From: Herbaspirillum seropedicae
GTDB taxonomy: Bacteria > Pseudomonadota > Gammaproteobacteria > Burkholderiales > Burkholderiaceae_D
Direction of reading: 5' to 3'
DNA: 64,000 nucleotides
Assembly: GCF_001040945.1 (NCBI RefSeq)
Contig: NZ_CP011930.1
Location: 3,529,021-3,593,020, forward strand
Part shown: piece after piece, positions 62,587-64,000 of the stretch
Layout of the letters: each line of letters opens with the position of its first letter
How positions within the stretch are numbered: position 1 is the stretch's first letter
Program-made: the position numbers and the translations under genes
The notes under the pieces: model-generated
What the model was told of the DNA's origin: nothing
Seen by the model: the letters and a program-made list of their open reading frames with translations, nothing else
The model's database searches: none

Positions 62587-64000
62587 ATGCGCCCGTTACG
62601 CCAACATCCGTCCGCCGCCCCTATGGCGCGCGCTCGTTGCCTGCTCACGCTGGCCCTGCTGGGACTGCTGGCGGGCCAATTGCCCGCAGCGCATGCCGCC
62701 GCCCCCACGCCGGCAGCCGCGCCGCTGTCGGAACAGGAGCGTGCGCTGCACGTCTTGAACCGCCTGGCCTATGGCCCGCGTCCGGGTGACCTGGAAGAAG
62801 TCGAGCGCATGGGCGTCAAGCGCTACATCGACCAGCAATTGCATCCAGAGCGCATCCCCCTGCCGGCGCAACTGCAGGCGTCGCTGGCAGCCCTGCCCGG
62901 CTTGCAGATGACGCCGGCGCAATTGTTCGTGGACTATGGACCGCCCTCCTTCGACAAGGAGGGCAGCAAGGAAGAAAAGCAGGCCGCCCGCCAGCGCGCC
63001 CCCCGCGAGCTGACGCCGCAGTTCCATATGGCGCGGCTGCTGCAGGCCACCGAGAGTCCGCGCCAGCTGGAAGAAGTGATGACCGAATTCTGGGCCAATC
63101 ACTTCAATGTCTTCGAGGGCAAGGAATGGGTGCGCTATTGGGTAGGCGATTATGAAAAGAACGCCATCCGCCCCTATGCGCTGGGCAACTTCCGCGACCT
63201 GCTGGGCGCGGTGGCGCATCATCCGGCCATGCTCTACTACCTCGACAACTGGCTTTCCAGCGGCGCGGGCACCCGTGGAGCACGCGGGCGCTTCAAGGGA
63301 CTCAACGAGAACTACGCCCGTGAGCTGATGGAACTGCATACCCTGGGCGTGGACGGTGGCTACCAGCAGGCCGACGTGATCACGCTGGCGCGCATCCTCT
63401 CGGGCTGGACCATTGACGTCAATGCGATGAAAGCCGGCGCGGCCCCGTTCTCCTTCGCTGCGCAGCGCCATGACCCTAGCCCCAAGGTCTTCCTCGGCAA
63501 GCCACTGGCGGCCACAGGCTACCAGGAGGGTGAAGCCGCACTCGACATCCTGGCCAACCACCCTGCGACGGCGCGCTTCATCTCGACCCAGCTGGTGCAG
63601 TATTTCGTGTCGGACCAGCCCGATCCGGCGCTGGTGCAGAAGCTGTCACAGACCTTCCTCTCCACGCATGGCGATCTGCGCGCGGTGCTCAAGACCCTGT
63701 TCGACAGCCCGCAGTTCTGGGCGCGCAGCAATTACCAGACGCAATTCAAGACGCCCTACCAGTTCGTGGTGTCGGCCTTGCGCGCCAGCGACATCCCGGT
63801 GCGCAACGCCAAGCCGGTCAATGGTGCGCTGGCGCAGTTCGGCATGCCGCTGTATGGCTGGCTCACGCCGGAAGGCTACAAGTATTCGCAGGCGGCCTGG
63901 CTCAACCCGGACGCGCTGCTGCGGCGGATCAACTTTGCCGGCAACCTGGTCAATGGCAAGTCGCCGATTGCCCGGCCCGAGGGCGAAGCACCTCCTTCCA
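62587..64000 (+). CDS. DUF1800 family protein, exported, 3-prime end cut
   Basis: The first 471 codons are present; the frame is open to the window end. A signal peptide (basic start, L-L-T-L-A-L-L-G-L-L-A-G core, cleavage near A-H-A-A at 35-38) is followed by the DUF1800 pattern: L-N-R-L-A-Y-G-P-R-P-G-D, F-W-A-N-H-F-N-V-F, and N-E-N-Y-A-R-E-L-M-E-L-H-T-L-G-V. Function unknown; the family is usually paired with a DUF1501 gene, which would lie just past the window. ATG 62623 is an alternative start. Confidence 0.9.
   Translation, partial: MRPLRQHPSAAPMARARCLLTLALLGLLAGQLPAAHAAAPTPAAAPLSEQERALHVLNRLAYGPRPGDLEEVERMGVKRYIDQQLHPERIPLPAQLQASLAALPGLQMTPAQLFVDYGPPSFDKEGSKEEKQAARQRAPRELTPQFHMARLLQATESPRQLEEVMTEFWANHFNVFEGKEWVRYWVGDYEKNAIRPYALGNFRDLLGAVAHHPAMLYYLDNWLSSGAGTRGARGRFKGLNENYARELMELHTLGVDGGYQQADVITLARILSGWTIDVNAMKAGAAPFSFAAQRHDPSPKVFLGKPLAATGYQEGEAALDILANHPATARFISTQLVQYFVSDQPDPALVQKLSQTFLSTHGDLRAVLKTLFDSPQFWARSNYQTQFKTPYQFVVSALRASDIPVRNAKPVNGALAQFGMPLYGWLTPEGYKYSQAAWLNPDALLRRINFAGNLVNGKSPIARPEGEAPPS

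Overview
The window is GC-rich, densely coding betaproteobacterial chromosome. Gene content and order fit the Burkholderiales and most closely an Oxalobacteraceae genome of the Herbaspirillum type. The grounds are glnA-ntrB-ntrC, DUF3460-scpA-panC, lptF-lptG divergent from pepA, metG divergent from apbC, a single-chain sulfite reductase with a DUF934 partner, and PEP-CTERM proteins. The genus is an inference from gene content; no search was run. There is no sign of a prophage, integrated plasmid, insertion sequence or CRISPR array.

Layout. 1-5.5 kb: tail of a DJ-1/PfpI-like gene, an Aer-type PAS chemoreceptor, an ECF-like sigma factor coupled to a small His-rich membrane protein, and a coupled enoyl-CoA hydratase/FAD monooxygenase pair. 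5.5-8.1 kb: two tandem palindrome-rich repeats, a five-gene tRNA array (Ala-Glu-Glu-Ala-Glu) with its own promoter, and gltX. 8.2-12.2 kb: apbC and metG (divergent) and a GNAT enzyme. 12.4-17.5 kb: a SorC-type regulator with a complete UgpBAEC-like carbohydrate/polyol ABC importer. 17.5-20.9 kb: BamE-like lipoprotein, DUF3460, scpA, panC, a beta-barrel protein. 21.7-24.4 kb: an isolated cheZ-cheA operon.

24.5-33.5 kb is a sulfur assimilation block: cysB, a TauE-like exporter, cysI, DUF934, cysH (APS-reductase type), cysD, cysN (no APS kinase domain), cobA for siroheme, csaA and a CbiX/SirB chelatase. Together these activate sulfate to APS, reduce APS to sulfite and sulfite to sulfide, and make the siroheme cofactor. 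33.5-38.5 kb: lptG, lptF, pepA and a secreted hydrolase whose reading frame runs through the likely pepA terminator. 38.7-44.5 kb: old yellow enzyme, MipA-like protein, two paralogous PEP-CTERM proteins with matching leaders, xthA, a small unknown gene and an acetyltransferase.

44.6-53.2 kb holds propionate catabolism genes (prpE, prpC, prpB, divergent sigma-54 activator prpR) with a sigma-54 promoter and candidate PrpR boxes, an MliC-like lipoprotein between prpC and prpE, and an MHS-family transporter. 53.6-55.2 kb: a Tsr-type chemoreceptor. 55.3-59.7 kb: glnA-ntrB-ntrC with a sigma-54 promoter and upstream NtrC site. 60.2-64 kb: a rhodanese, an orphan REC-HPt protein paired with an RcsB/BvgA-like regulator, and the start of a DUF1800 protein cut by the window edge.

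Most of this is housekeeping. The parts that looked least ordinary are the PEP-CTERM pair with its matching leaders and shared C-terminal tail, the orphan REC-HPt/RcsB-like pair, the isolated cheZ-cheA operon with a CheA lacking a visible P2 domain, the tRNA-linked palindromic tandem repeats, and the terminator inside the hydrolase frame.
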